NCBI RefSeq assembly: GCF_900589395.1 | Contig: NZ_UUIS01000008.1 | Span: 79,017-143,016 of the forward strand | Source of the DNA: Pseudomonas viridiflava | GTDB lineage: Bacteria; Pseudomonadota; Gammaproteobacteria; Pseudomonadales; Pseudomonadaceae | Length of the DNA stretch: 64,000 nucleotides | Direction: 5' to 3' | In this document: positions 37,587 through 46,184 of the stretch, in pieces | Numbering within the stretch: the first letter of the stretch is position 1 | Layout: each line of letters begins with the position of its first letter | Translations under genes and position numbers: made by a program | The notes under the pieces: generated by a model | Database searches by the model: none | What the model saw: only the letters and a program-made list of their open reading frames with translations | Told to the model about the DNA's origin: nothing

Positions 37587-38753
37587 ATGAGCCTCACCCT
37601 TCCCGCTCCGTCCCCCATCCTGGCCATGGCCAGACGCGCCGCCGAACTTAAGGCGGCCGGCCACGCCATCATTGACCTGACTCTGGGCGAGCCCGATTTC
37701 ACTCCACCGGCCCATGTGCTCGCTGCGGCCCATGCCGCACTGGACAACCGCAAACTCGGCTATTCGCCGGCCAACGGCCTCCCGGAACTGCGCCAGGCCA
37801 TTGTGCAGGCTTTCGAGCGCAACTCTGGCGTGCATTACGATATCAACCAGATCGCGGTCGGCTGCGGCGCCAAGCAGATCATCTTCAACGCCTTCCTGGC
37901 CTCGATTCAGGCCGGCGACGAGGTCATCATTCCAGCGCCTTATTGGGCCTCCTACCCCGACATGGTCCGCGCCTGTGGCGGGGTGCCGGTCATCGTGCCT
38001 TGTAGCCTCGAACAAGGCTTTCGCCTGCAGCCCGCACACCTGCAAGCCGCCATCAGCGAGCGCACGCGCTGGCTGATCATCAATGCCCCCGGCAACCCGA
38101 GCGGCGTGACCTACAGCACTCAGGACCTTGAAGCACTGGGCCAGGTGCTGCTCCGGCATCCGCAGGTGATGATCCTGTCGGATGACATCTATGCTCACAT
38201 CCACTTCGCTGCTGATGGCCAGCCGGTGCGTACGTTGCTGACGGCCATGCCAGCACTCAAGTCGCGCATCCTGACCGTGGACGGCGTGTCCAAGGCCTAT
38301 GCCATGACCGGCTGGCGTGTGGGCTGGGGCGCCGGTCCCCAATCCTTGATTGACCGTATCAACGCGGTGCAGTCGCAGAACTGCACCCAGACCTCGAGCC
38401 TGAGCCAAATGGCCGCCGCCGCTGCGCTGAATGGACCGCAACAGTGCCTGCAGGAACGCAATGCGGTGTACCGCGACCGCCGTGATGCGGCGCTGGCGAT
38501 TCTGCAGACAGCGCCGGGCCTGGTAGTCAACAAGCCCGACGGTGCCTTTTATCTGCTGCCCACACTGACCGGCACAGTGCGCGATGGCGATGCCGCAGCC
38601 GATGCGCTGTTGCACGAGCACGGCGTGGCGGTGGTGCCGGGCTCGGCCTTTGGCGTCACCGAGGCCCTGCGTTTGTCATTTGCCACCGACAAGGCGCAAC
38701 TGGTCGAAGGCTGCCGGCGCATCGTCGACTACCTCGGGAAGGCCCGTCCATGA
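37587..38753 (+). CDS. Class I/II PLP-dependent aminotransferase (AspC-like)
   Basis: 388 residues. PLP-binding features are GYSPANGLPELR, APGNPSG (168-173), SDDIYAHI and the Schiff-base Lys236 in SKAYAMTGWRVGW. The sequence class includes aspartate and aromatic aminotransferases. The 4-bp ATGA overlap with an AEC permease gene suggests that the exported or imported compound is a substrate or product of the transamination. Confidence 0.88.
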   Translation: MSLTLPAPSPILAMARRAAELKAAGHAIIDLTLGEPDFTPPAHVLAAAHAALDNRKLGYSPANGLPELRQAIVQAFERNSGVHYDINQIAVGCGAKQIIFNAFLASIQAGDEVIIPAPYWASYPDMVRACGGVPVIVPCSLEQGFRLQPAHLQAAISERTRWLIINAPGNPSGVTYSTQDLEALGQVLLRHPQVMILSDDIYAHIHFAADGQPVRTLLTAMPALKSRILTVDGVSKAYAMTGWRVGWGAGPQSLIDRINAVQSQNCTQTSSLSQMAAAAALNGPQQCLQERNAVYRDRRDAALAILQTAPGLVVNKPDGAFYLLPTLTGTVRDGDAAADALLHEHGVAVVPGSAFGVTEALRLSFATDKAQLVEGCRRIVDYLGKARP

Positions 38754-39670
38754 TTGCGCTGGTATTGACCACGCTGTGCCCGATCATCCTGTTGATCGCT
38801 CTGGGGGTCGTGATCAAGGCCCGAGCCTTCGTGGCTGACAGCTTCTGGCCCGGCGCCGAGCGCATCGGCTATTACATCCTGCTGCCATCTTTGTTCTTCT
38901 ACAGCCTGTCTACGGCCAACCTCTCGCAGGTGCCAATCAACGACATGGCCTGGGTGCTGCTGGCCTCGACGCTGGGCAGCGCCGCGCTGCTGTATGCCTT
39001 TCGGGGGCGCATGGCCGAGCAAGGGGCGGCATTCACCTCGGTGTTCCAGGGCGGCATCCGCTTCAACAATTTTATCGGGGTCACCGTCGCCGCCGGGTTG
39101 TTCGGCAGCTCGGGCGTGGCCATGGCGGCGGTGGCCAACGCGATCATCGTGCCCACCGTCAACATTCTGTGCGTGCTGGTATTTGCCCGCTGCACCCCGA
39201 CCCACCAGGCGCTGGGCTCGGTGCTGCGCTCGCTCTTCACCAACCCGTTGCTGGTGTCGTGCCTGCTGGGCGTGCTGGCCAGGATCAGCGGCCTGACCCT
39301 GCCGGCCTGGCTGTCGCCGATGCTCGCGTCACTGGGCAGCGCCGCCCTGCCCATGGGTCTGTTGTGCGTGGGCGCGGCCCTGAGCCTGGGCTCGCTGCGC
39401 CTGCACCTGCGCCCTATTGCCTGTGCGTCGGTGATCAAGTTTTTGGTCATGCCGACGGCGGCCTACCTGCTGTGCCGCAGCGCCGGGTTTGGCGGTCAGG
39501 CGGCTGCGGTGGCGGTGATCTTCCAGGCCTTGCCGACCGCCTCATCGTCCTATGTCATGGCTCGGCAAATGGGCGGCGACGCCTTGCTGATGGCCAATAT
39601 CATTGCCGCCCAGACCGTGGCGGCAGCCGTGATCCTGCCGGTGGCGATGGGGCTGGCGCTGACGCTCTAG
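38750..39670 (+). CDS. AEC-family transporter
   Basis: 306 residues with about ten hydrophobic helices in two halves. The start MIALVLTTLCPIILLIALGVVIKARAF and the GGIRFNNFIG and FQALPTASSSYVMARQMGGDA stretches are typical of auxin-efflux-carrier-like permeases (malate or amino acid export in bacteria). It is translationally coupled to the aminotransferase. Confidence 0.85.
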   Translation: MIALVLTTLCPIILLIALGVVIKARAFVADSFWPGAERIGYYILLPSLFFYSLSTANLSQVPINDMAWVLLASTLGSAALLYAFRGRMAEQGAAFTSVFQGGIRFNNFIGVTVAAGLFGSSGVAMAAVANAIIVPTVNILCVLVFARCTPTHQALGSVLRSLFTNPLLVSCLLGVLARISGLTLPAWLSPMLASLGSAALPMGLLCVGAALSLGSLRLHLRPIACASVIKFLVMPTAAYLLCRSAGFGGQAAAVAVIFQALPTASSSYVMARQMGGDALLMANIIAAQTVAAAVILPVAMGLALTL

Positions 39671-39688
39671 ACCCGGCTTGCCCAAGCC

Positions 39689-40993
39689 TCAGGCCGGCTG
39701 CGCACCCGACGTGGCCACCGCTGCCACCTTGGCCGGCTGGATCGACAGCACCAGCAAGGCCGCAATCAGGCACAGCAGTCCGGCCACGAAAAACGCCGGC
39801 AGGTAGGTGGCGAATGTCGTGCGTGTCCAGCCGGCGCCATAGGCCGCAAAGGCTGCGCCCAACTGGTGCCCGGCAAAGATCCAGCCGAACACCACGTTGG
39901 CCTGCTGCGGCCCGAAGCGCTGGGCGGTGAGCTTGACCGTCGGCGGCACAGTGGCGATCCAGTCCAGGCCGTACAGCAAGGCAAAAATCGACAGGCCGAA
40001 CAAGGTGAAGTCCGAGAACGGCAACAGCATCAGCGCGATGCCGCGCAGGCCGTAGTACCAGAACAGCAGCCAGCGATTGTCGAAGCGGTCCGACAGCCAG
40101 CCGGAGCCCACCGTGCCGATGAAATCGAAGATCCCCATCATCGCCAGCACGCCGGCGGCGGTGGTCAGGGCAATGCCGTAGTCGCCGCACAGGCTGACGA
40201 AGTGGGTCTGGATCAGGCCGTTGGTGCTGGCCCCGCAAATGAAGAAGGTCAGGAACAGCACCCAGAACGTCCAGCTCGAACTGACCTGAACCAACACCTT
40301 GAGCGGTGTCACCAGGAGTTGCGCCATGCCTTGGGTGCGCGGCACAGGCGGTTCGACCTGGTCACCACCGTAGGCCGCCAGATCAAGGTCGGCGGGGTGA
40401 TTACGCATCAGCAGCCCGACCAGCAGCGCCACCAGGGCAATGGCCGCGCACACGTAGCCCAGCGCCATGCGCCAGCCGTAGGCTTCGGTCAGCGCCGCCA
40501 TTACCGGCATGAATACCAATTGGCCGGTGGCCGAGCTGGCCGCCAGCAGCCCAAGCGCCAACCCGCGACGCTGGCTAAACCACCGCGTGGCCACCGTGGC
40601 GCCCAGTACCATGGCGGTCAGCCCGGTGCCAAAGCCGACCAGCAGCCCCCAGCACAGCACCAGTTGCCAGAACCGGGTCATGAACAGTGACAGGCCCAGC
40701 CCGGTAGCGACGATGGCCAGCGCCACCAGCATCACCCGGCGTACGCCGTAGTAGTTCATGAACACCGCCGCAAACGGCCCGATCAGCCCGAACAACGCAA
40801 AGCGCAGCGCCAGGGCGGCGGAAATGTCGGCGGTGTCCCAGCCGAACTCGGTGCGCAGCGGTGTGATCAGCACGCCGGGCGCGCCAATGGCCCCGGCCAT
40901 GACCAGCATGGTCAGGAAGGTCACCGCCAGGGCGACCCAACTGTAGTGCACCTGGCGACGTGCCAGCGAACGGGCCACAACTGTGGAGATCAT
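39689..40993 (-). CDS. MFS transporter (OFA/MCT-like), MarR-controlled
   Basis: 434 residues from the ATG at 40993 (AGG seven bases upstream); an in-frame ATG at 41035 is less likely. About 12 helices, with the N-terminal YSWVALAVTFLTMLVMAGAIGAPGVLITPLRTEFGWD typical of the oxalate/formate and monocarboxylate porter group. A perfect 18-bp palindrome lies 65 bp upstream of its start, and a MarR gene lies beyond. A carboxylate substrate is likely but not provable. Confidence 0.85.
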   Translation of the reverse strand: MISTVVARSLARRQVHYSWVALAVTFLTMLVMAGAIGAPGVLITPLRTEFGWDTADISAALALRFALFGLIGPFAAVFMNYYGVRRVMLVALAIVATGLGLSLFMTRFWQLVLCWGLLVGFGTGLTAMVLGATVATRWFSQRRGLALGLLAASSATGQLVFMPVMAALTEAYGWRMALGYVCAAIALVALLVGLLMRNHPADLDLAAYGGDQVEPPVPRTQGMAQLLVTPLKVLVQVSSSWTFWVLFLTFFICGASTNGLIQTHFVSLCGDYGIALTTAAGVLAMMGIFDFIGTVGSGWLSDRFDNRWLLFWYYGLRGIALMLLPFSDFTLFGLSIFALLYGLDWIATVPPTVKLTAQRFGPQQANVVFGWIFAGHQLGAAFAAYGAGWTRTTFATYLPAFFVAGLLCLIAALLVLSIQPAKVAAVATSGAQPA

Positions 40994-41057
40994 CGGGCAC
41001 CTGCCTGTCTGACGAGGGTTAGGTTCATGGCACATTCCTGTTTATGCAGCGGTTACT

Positions 41058-41075
41058 CATGTGCAATTGCACATG
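41058..41075. promoter_or_regulatory. MarR operator 1 (perfect 18-bp palindrome)
   Basis: CATGTGCAATTGCACATG, fully self-complementary. It sits between the MFS start and the end of the marR-type gene. The same core, TGTGCAATTGCACA, recurs with few changes at 41526 and 41571. Confidence 0.75.
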
Positions 41076-41089
41076 TAAGCGCAAAAAAA

Positions 41090-41524
41090 TCAGCCCACCA
41101 CCGTGGCCTGCAACGACTCGCGCAAGGCGGCGGCCTGCTCGGCGCCCACCAGCGCTTCGTATTCCTGCTGCGCCGCCAGCCAGAAAGGCCTGGCCTCGGT
41201 CACGCTGGCCAGGCCCTGGTCAGACAGCGACAGCCTGAGCGCCGAACGCGCCCCTTCGGCGCGGCTATGGATCAAGCCCTCGACCTGCAAGGGTTTGAGC
41301 GCCCTGACCAGCGTGGTGCGCTCCATGACCATCGCCTCGGCCAGCTCGGCAATGGCGATGCCGGGGTGCTTCTTGACCAGCACCAGAATCGAGAACTGCG
41401 AGATCGACAGGTTCGCCGCGGCCAGGTGCCGGTCGTACAACCGGGTCAGGAAACGGGCGTTACGCCTGACGGCATGGCAATGACAGAGGCTGGGGCCGAG
41501 AGCAGTATTCATGTGGGCCATCAT
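41090..41524 (-). CDS. MarR-family repressor
   Basis: 144 residues from the ATG at 41524 (a downstream ATG at 41512 is also possible). Winged helix with LSISQFSILVLVKKHPGIAIAELAEAMVMERTTLVRALKPLQVEGLI. It is flanked by three near-identical palindromes, one covering its own start, so it probably represses itself, the MFS gene and the chorismate mutase/OsmC pair. The effector is likely an aromatic or phenolic compound; this is inferred from family. Confidence 0.87.
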   Translation of the reverse strand: MMAHMNTALGPSLCHCHAVRRNARFLTRLYDRHLAAANLSISQFSILVLVKKHPGIAIAELAEAMVMERTTLVRALKPLQVEGLIHSRAEGARSALRLSLSDQGLASVTEARPFWLAAQQEYEALVGAEQAAALRESLQATVVG

Positions 41525-41540
41525 ATGTGCAATTACACAC
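41523..41540. promoter_or_regulatory. MarR operator 2, overlapping the marR start
   Basis: ATATGTGCAATTACACAC; the 14-bp core (41526-41539) matches TGTGCAATTGCACA with one mismatch. It covers the translation start of the regulator gene. Confidence 0.65.
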
Positions 41541-41570
41541 AAGTCAACACAATCCTCTGCGAACGCCGGA

Positions 41571-41584
41571 CGTGCAATTGTGCA
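41571..41584. promoter_or_regulatory. MarR operator 3, upstream of the chorismate mutase-like gene
   Basis: CGTGCAATTGTGCA; 11 of 14 positions match the core of operator 1. It lies 60 bp before the chorismate mutase start. Confidence 0.55.
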
Positions 41585-41643
41585 TATCTGTCGTGCTAGT
41601 GTGGCCAGCGATCGTCTGTCACAAAATCAAAGGAGTCCACCGC

Positions 41644-41946
41644 ATGGAAGTGCAATGCCGATCCATTGAAGAAGTTCGCCAACACATCGACCGCCTGGAC
41701 CGTGAGATCGTCACGCTGCTGGCCCGGCGCGGACGATTCGTCAGCCAGGCCGCCGCCTTCAAGAGCACCGCGCAAGATGTCCGGGCGCCGGCGCGGGTCG
41801 AGCAGGTCATTGCCAGGGTCAACGCCCTGGCAGACGAGGTCGGTGGTAATCGGCAGGTGGTGGAACAGGTCTACCGCGCCATGATCAGCGCCTTTATCGA
41901 GGCCGAGCTGGCCGAGCACCAGGCAATGACAGCCAACCGCGCCTGA
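41644..41946 (+). CDS. AroQ-class chorismate mutase/isochorismate-pyruvate lyase-like protein
   Basis: 100 residues, all-helical AroQ fold. Key elements are IEEVRQHIDRLDREIVTLLARR (active-site Arg and Asp helix), FKSTAQDV (Lys) and APARVEQV. The FK...APxRV spacing resembles PchB-type salicylate-forming lyases more than prephenate enzymes. AAGGAG lies eight bases before the ATG. It is probably controlled by the adjacent MarR protein. The exact activity is undecided. Confidence 0.75.
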   Translation: MEVQCRSIEEVRQHIDRLDREIVTLLARRGRFVSQAAAFKSTAQDVRAPARVEQVIARVNALADEVGGNRQVVEQVYRAMISAFIEAELAEHQAMTANRA

Positions 41947-41994
41947 CAAGGCTCTGCCCGCAGGCAAGACAAGACCCCCATACAGAGGCCGACA

Positions 41995-42477
41995 ATGACT
42001 GACAAACACCATCACTATCAGGTCCAGGTGGTCTGGACCGGCAACCAGGGCACCGGCACCGCGTCCTATCGTGGCTACAGCCGGGCGCACGCCATCAAGG
42101 CTACCGGCAAGCCTGAAATCGAGGGTTCCTCCGACCCGGCCTTTCGCGGCGACCCGGCGCGCTGGAACCCTGAAGAACTGTTGGTAGCGTCGTTGTCGGC
42201 CTGCCACAAGCTCTGGTACCTGGGCCTGTGCGCCGAGGCCGGAGTCAATGTCCTGGCTTATGAGGACAACGCCCAGGGAAGCATGATCGAGCAGGCTGAC
42301 GGCGCCGGGCAGTTCACCTCGGTGGTGCTCAGGCCCAGGGTGACACTGGCGGCAGGGTCCGATCTGGACAAGGCCCGCATGCTACAGGCCACGGCGCATG
42401 AGAAATGCTTCATTGCCCGCTCGATGAATTTTCCGGTCAGCCATGAGCCTGAGCTGTTGCTTGAGGCGCACCTGTGA
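41995..42477 (+). CDS. OsmC-family peroxiredoxin-like protein
   Basis: 160 residues. SDPAFRGDPARWNPEELLVASLSACHKLWYL (Cys70) and AHEKCFIARSM (Cys138) give the two redox Cys of OsmC/Ohr proteins; Cys79 is extra. These remove organic hydroperoxides. It follows the chorismate mutase-like gene by 48 bp and is probably cotranscribed. Confidence 0.85.
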   Translation: MTDKHHHYQVQVVWTGNQGTGTASYRGYSRAHAIKATGKPEIEGSSDPAFRGDPARWNPEELLVASLSACHKLWYLGLCAEAGVNVLAYEDNAQGSMIEQADGAGQFTSVVLRPRVTLAAGSDLDKARMLQATAHEKCFIARSMNFPVSHEPELLLEAHL

Positions 42478-42502
42478 TCGGCGGCATTCGCGACCGTCGC
42501 TC

Positions 42503-43786
42503 CTACATGCTCAAGCGCAAGGCCAGCGCGCTCAGGGTGGCCAGCAGGATCGGCAGGGTCAGTACGCTGCCGACCTTGAGGTAATAGCCCCAGGTGATGC
42601 GCACGTTTTTCTGCGCCAGTACATGCAGCCACAGCAACGTGGCCAGGCTGCCGATGGGAGTGATTTTCGGGCCCAGGTCGCAACCGATGACATTGGCGTA
42701 GATCATTGCCTCGCGAATCACGCCGCTGGCCTCGCTGCCCTGGATCGACAGCGCACCGATCAGCACGCTGGGCATGTTGTTCATCACCGAGGACAACAAG
42801 GCGGCCAGCAGCCCGGTGCCTAGCGTCGCGGCCCACAGCCCCTGCCCGGCCAGGGTATCGAGCACGGCCGTCAGGGTGTCGGTCAGCCCGGCATTGCGCA
42901 GGCCGTAGACCACCAGGTACATCCCCAGCGAGAACACCACCACCTGCCAGGGCGCGTGGCGCATCACTTTGCCGATGGAAATGGTGCGGCCCTTGCCTGC
43001 TATCACCAGCAGGATCAAGGCGCACAAGGCCGCCACCGCGCTGACCGGAACACCCAGCGGCTCCAGCACGAACAGTCCCACCAACAGCAGCACCAGCACC
43101 ACCACGCCGGCGCGAAAGGTCGCCGGGTCGCGGATCGCCAGCTGCGGGGCACGCAATTGGGCCGGGTCATAGCTGGCCGGCACATCCTGGCGGTAGAACA
43201 GCCACAGCATCAGCAGGGTCACCGCCACGCTGACCAGGTTGACCGGCCACATGACGGCGGCGTACTCGACAAAACCGACCTTGAAGAAATCGGCCGAGAC
43301 AATATTCACCAGGTTGGACACCACCAGCGGCAGGCTGGCGGTGTCGGCGATGAAACCGGCGGCCATGACAAAGGCCAGCGTCGCCGCCGGGCTGAAGCGC
43401 AGGGCCGCCAGCATGGCGATGACGATCGGGGTCAGGATCAGCGCCGCGCCATCGTTGGCGAACAGCGCCGACACCGCCGCCCCCAGCAACACCATCAGGG
43501 TGAACAGGCGCCCGCCCCGACCCTGCCCCCAGCGCGCTACATGCAAGGCCGCCCATTCAAAGAAGCCGGCTTCATCGAGCAGCAGGCTGATGATGATGAT
43601 CGCAATGAAGGTGGCCGTGGCATTCCACACGATGTGCCACACCACCGGGATATCCCCCAGCCCCACCACACCGGTGAGCAAGGCCAGCACCGCGCCGCCG
43701 GCCGCGCTCCAGCCCACGCCCAGCCCCTTGGGTTGCCAGATCACCAGCACCAGCGTTAGCGCAAATAGTGCGACTGCAATCCACAT
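42503..43786 (-). CDS. arsB: ArsB-type arsenite/antimonite transporter, no ars partners
   Basis: 427 residues, the standard ArsB length, with about 12 membrane helices. Blocks [61 protein letters not shown] and [15 protein letters not shown] are typical. It exports arsenite by the proton gradient. No arsR, arsC or arsH is within the window, so it is outside a standard ars operon. The start ATG at 43786 was chosen for length over an upstream frame to 43822. Confidence 0.82.
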   Translation of the reverse strand: MWIAVALFALTLVLVIWQPKGLGVGWSAAGGAVLALLTGVVGLGDIPVVWHIVWNATATFIAIIIISLLLDEAGFFEWAALHVARWGQGRGGRLFTLMVLLGAAVSALFANDGAALILTPIVIAMLAALRFSPAATLAFVMAAGFIADTASLPLVVSNLVNIVSADFFKVGFVEYAAVMWPVNLVSVAVTLLMLWLFYRQDVPASYDPAQLRAPQLAIRDPATFRAGVVVLVLLLVGLFVLEPLGVPVSAVAALCALILLVIAGKGRTISIGKVMRHAPWQVVVFSLGMYLVVYGLRNAGLTDTLTAVLDTLAGQGLWAATLGTGLLAALLSSVMNNMPSVLIGALSIQGSEASGVIREAMIYANVIGCDLGPKITPIGSLATLLWLHVLAQKNVRITWGYYLKVGSVLTLPILLATLSALALRLSM

Positions 43787-43875
43787 CTGATGACCTCGGC
43801 TCCGGATAGATCGGCGAGGCATTGGAATACACCAACAGACGAAGATTCACTACTGGCCTTGGGCTATTTTCGCAA

Positions 43876-44463
43876 TCAGGGCTTGGGCAGATAACCCGGC
43901 AAGGCCTCGATGCGTGCCAGCCAGCGTTGCACCTGCGGGTAAGGCTGCAAATCGACGCCGCCGTCGGGCGCCAGCGCCACATAGGGGTACACCGCGCAGT
44001 CGGCAATGGTGGGCCTGCCGATGGCCAGCCAGTCATGCTGCTGCAGGTGGGCGTCGAGCAGCGTCAGGACGCGGACGGATTTCTCCAGGGCGGCGGGCTT
44101 GTCCAGTTCATAGCCAAACAGCTCGACCAGCCTGGCCGCACACACGCTGTGCTGCACTTCGTTGGCGGCAAACGACAGCCACTGCACGATCTGCGCCTGG
44201 GCAGCGGCTTCGCCCGGCCACCAGGCCAGGCCGCCATAGGTGCCGGCCAGGTGCACCAGAATCGCCTGGGCATCGCGCACTACGTGCTTGCCGTCTTCCA
44301 GCACCGGCACCTGGGCCAGTGGGTTGAGCGCCATGAACGGCGCCTGGCGGTGTTCGCCGCCGGCCAGGTCCACTGGCACCAGGTCCAGGTCGATACGGGC
44401 CAGAGCGGCAAACAGGCGAACCTTGTAGCAGTTGCCGGACAGGGTCAGGTCATGCAGTTTCAT
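43876..44463 (-). CDS. Glutathione S-transferase family protein
   Basis: 195 residues. Thioredoxin-like N-terminal half (MKLHDLTLSGNCYKVRLFAALARIDLDLVPVDLAGGEHR, VPVLEDG, DAQAILVHLA) and an all-helical C-terminal half (GRPTIADCAVYPYVALA). The usual N-terminal catalytic Ser/Tyr is replaced by SGNCYK with a Cys. Its start overlaps the upstream VOC gene by 4 bp. Confidence 0.85.
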   Translation of the reverse strand: MKLHDLTLSGNCYKVRLFAALARIDLDLVPVDLAGGEHRQAPFMALNPLAQVPVLEDGKHVVRDAQAILVHLAGTYGGLAWWPGEAAAQAQIVQWLSFAANEVQHSVCAARLVELFGYELDKPAALEKSVRVLTLLDAHLQQHDWLAIGRPTIADCAVYPYVALAPDGGVDLQPYPQVQRWLARIEALPGYLPKP

Positions 44464-44900
44464 GCGGCGCTTCCTTCAGGGATCAATTGGTTGAATTCCA
44501 GCACGTTGCCGTCCGGATCGCGGATAAACAGCGCGATGCGGCGCGGACCGATGCGATGCGGGCCTTGGGTGATAGCAATGCCCTGCTCGCCCAGCCAGCG
44601 CTGCAACGTCTCAAGGTCATCGACGATAAAGGCCGGGTGGGTGATGCCCGGCAGTTTGATCGGCGCGTCGAGCAGGACGTTATGCGCCTCGGGCATCCGG
44701 GCACCGTTGAAAATCAGGTTGATGCGCACGCCATCGGCGCTGAGCATTTCGTTGGCTTCATGTTCGGCGAAGCGGGCGCTTTCGACAAAGCCCAGCGCCT
44801 GGTAGAAACCCAGGGCGCGCGGCCGGTCGCTGACGCGGATGCCGATGTGATCGTAAGCCTGGATACGCGCCGGGTTGGCGCCTGGGGCAATCAGTGTCAT
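44460..44900 (-). CDS. VOC-superfamily (glyoxalase-like) protein
   Basis: 146 residues. AYDHIGIRVSDRPRALGFYQALGF, THPAFIVDDLETLQRWL and FIRDPDGNVLEFNQLIP carry the metal ligands (His, Glu) of glyoxalase/bleomycin-resistance folds. It forms an overlapping pair with the GST gene and is divergent from a LysR gene. Detoxification of an electrophile is the likely role of the pair. Confidence 0.87.
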   Translation of the reverse strand: MTLIAPGANPARIQAYDHIGIRVSDRPRALGFYQALGFVESARFAEHEANEMLSADGVRINLIFNGARMPEAHNVLLDAPIKLPGITHPAFIVDDLETLQRWLGEQGIAITQGPHRIGPRRIALFIRDPDGNVLEFNQLIPEGSAA

Positions 44901-45018
44901 GGGCTTGGCTCCGTGGCGTTCAAGTCCCGTACAGTGTCGCCCCAGGCAGGCTGCGCACCTAGGGGGCGCGGCTGACAACACTTGTGCATTAACCGCACAG
45001 ATCAGACAGAGAGAATCG

Positions 45019-45918
45019 ATGGACAGGCTCAAGGCCATGGCCAATTTCGTGCGCATCAACGACAGTGGCAGCCTGAGCGCGGCGGCCGACAGCAGCGGGC
45101 AGTCGGTGGCCTCATTGGTGCGTTCGTTGGCGGCACTGGAGCAGCACCTGGGCGTGCGCCTGCTCAACCGCAGCACCCGGCGCATGGCGTTGACCGAAGA
45201 AGGCGCGCAGTACCTGGCCTGGAGCCGACGCATGCTGGCCGAGGTGGAGACCATGGAACAACGCTTTGACGACGCCCGCCATGATCGACCCGCCGGCCTG
45301 TTGCGCCTGACCGCACCGGTGGAGTTCGGCCAGCGCTACATCGCCCCGCTGGTCAATGACTTTCTCAAGGCCCATCGCGAGATGCGTGTCGAACTGATGC
45401 TGGACGACCGCATCAATGACCTGCTCGACGAAGGCCTGGACCTGGCGGTGCGCATCGGCCGCCTGCCCGACTCCTCGATGGTCGCCCGTACGGTGGGACA
45501 TACCCGGCTGGTGACCTGCGCCAGCTCCGATTACCTGCGCGGCGCCCCCGCGCCAGACAGCCCGCACTGCCTGCACGAGCACGCCTGTATCAACCAGAAG
45601 GACCGGGGTCGGCACTGGTACTTTCGCAGTGGCAAGACCGAACTGGTCGAGGAGGTACAGGCACGCCTGGTCACCAACCAAACCCACGCCGTGCGCCTGG
45701 CCTGCGTGCAGGGCCTGGGCATTGCCCGGCTGCTGCATTACCAAGTATGGGAAGAACTGCAGGACGGACGCCTGCAGCGAATCCTGCAAGCCTTCGAGCC
45801 CGAGGCGCTGCCGGTGCAACTGGTCTTTCCCCACGCGCAGATGTTGGCGCCACGCGTGCGCGCCTTCATCGACTGGGCCTGCCCGCGCCTGGAAGCGCAG
45901 TTGCCGGACCCCGGTTGA
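45019..45918 (+). CDS. LysR-family regulator
   Basis: 299 residues. N-terminal helix-turn-helix LKAMANFVRINDSGSLSAAADSSGQSVASLVRSLAALE, then the substrate-binding domain. It is divergent from the VOC-GST pair, 118 bp between starts, and so probably controls it. The frame opens earlier, but only the ATG at 45019 has a good site (AGAGAG). Confidence 0.88.
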   Translation: MDRLKAMANFVRINDSGSLSAAADSSGQSVASLVRSLAALEQHLGVRLLNRSTRRMALTEEGAQYLAWSRRMLAEVETMEQRFDDARHDRPAGLLRLTAPVEFGQRYIAPLVNDFLKAHREMRVELMLDDRINDLLDEGLDLAVRIGRLPDSSMVARTVGHTRLVTCASSDYLRGAPAPDSPHCLHEHACINQKDRGRHWYFRSGKTELVEEVQARLVTNQTHAVRLACVQGLGIARLLHYQVWEELQDGRLQRILQAFEPEALPVQLVFPHAQMLAPRVRAFIDWACPRLEAQLPDPG

Positions 45919-45970
45919 TCGATCGCGCCCACAGATCGCTGGCCCGCACGGCACGAAACCGCGGGTGGTG

Positions 45971-46166
45971 GTAGGAGCGCGCTCTGCCCGCGACCGAGTG
46001 CGCAGCGCTCGCAAAATTGATGCAACGCCACAGATTTACAGTTGTGAACACACTCAAAATCTGCGAAACGCCACAGATTTACAGCGGTGAACACACTCAA
46101 AATCTGCGAAACGCTGCAATTTTACGACTGCTAACGCAGCCGGTCGCGGGCAGAGCGCGCTCCTAC
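45971..46166. repeat. Structured inverted-end element A with 43-bp internal tandem repeat
   Basis: Perfect 26-bp inverted ends (GTAGGAGCGCGCTCTGCC... at 45971-45996 and its reverse complement at 46141-46166) enclose about 144 bp. Inside, an AACGCCACAGATTTACAG unit repeats at exact 43-bp spacing (46024, 46067, 46110), the last copy ending in a different tail (TTTACGACTGCTAACGCAG). No reading frame is convincing. A second element with the same plan lies at 55511. Confidence 0.8.
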
Positions 46167-46184
46167 AGCGCTCTGTGCCTGTGA

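Noticed and set aside
46023..46126. 43-bp-period repeat considered as a CRISPR array
   Set aside because: The whole period is conserved, there are no variable spacers and no cas genes, and the block is bounded by inverted REP-type ends.
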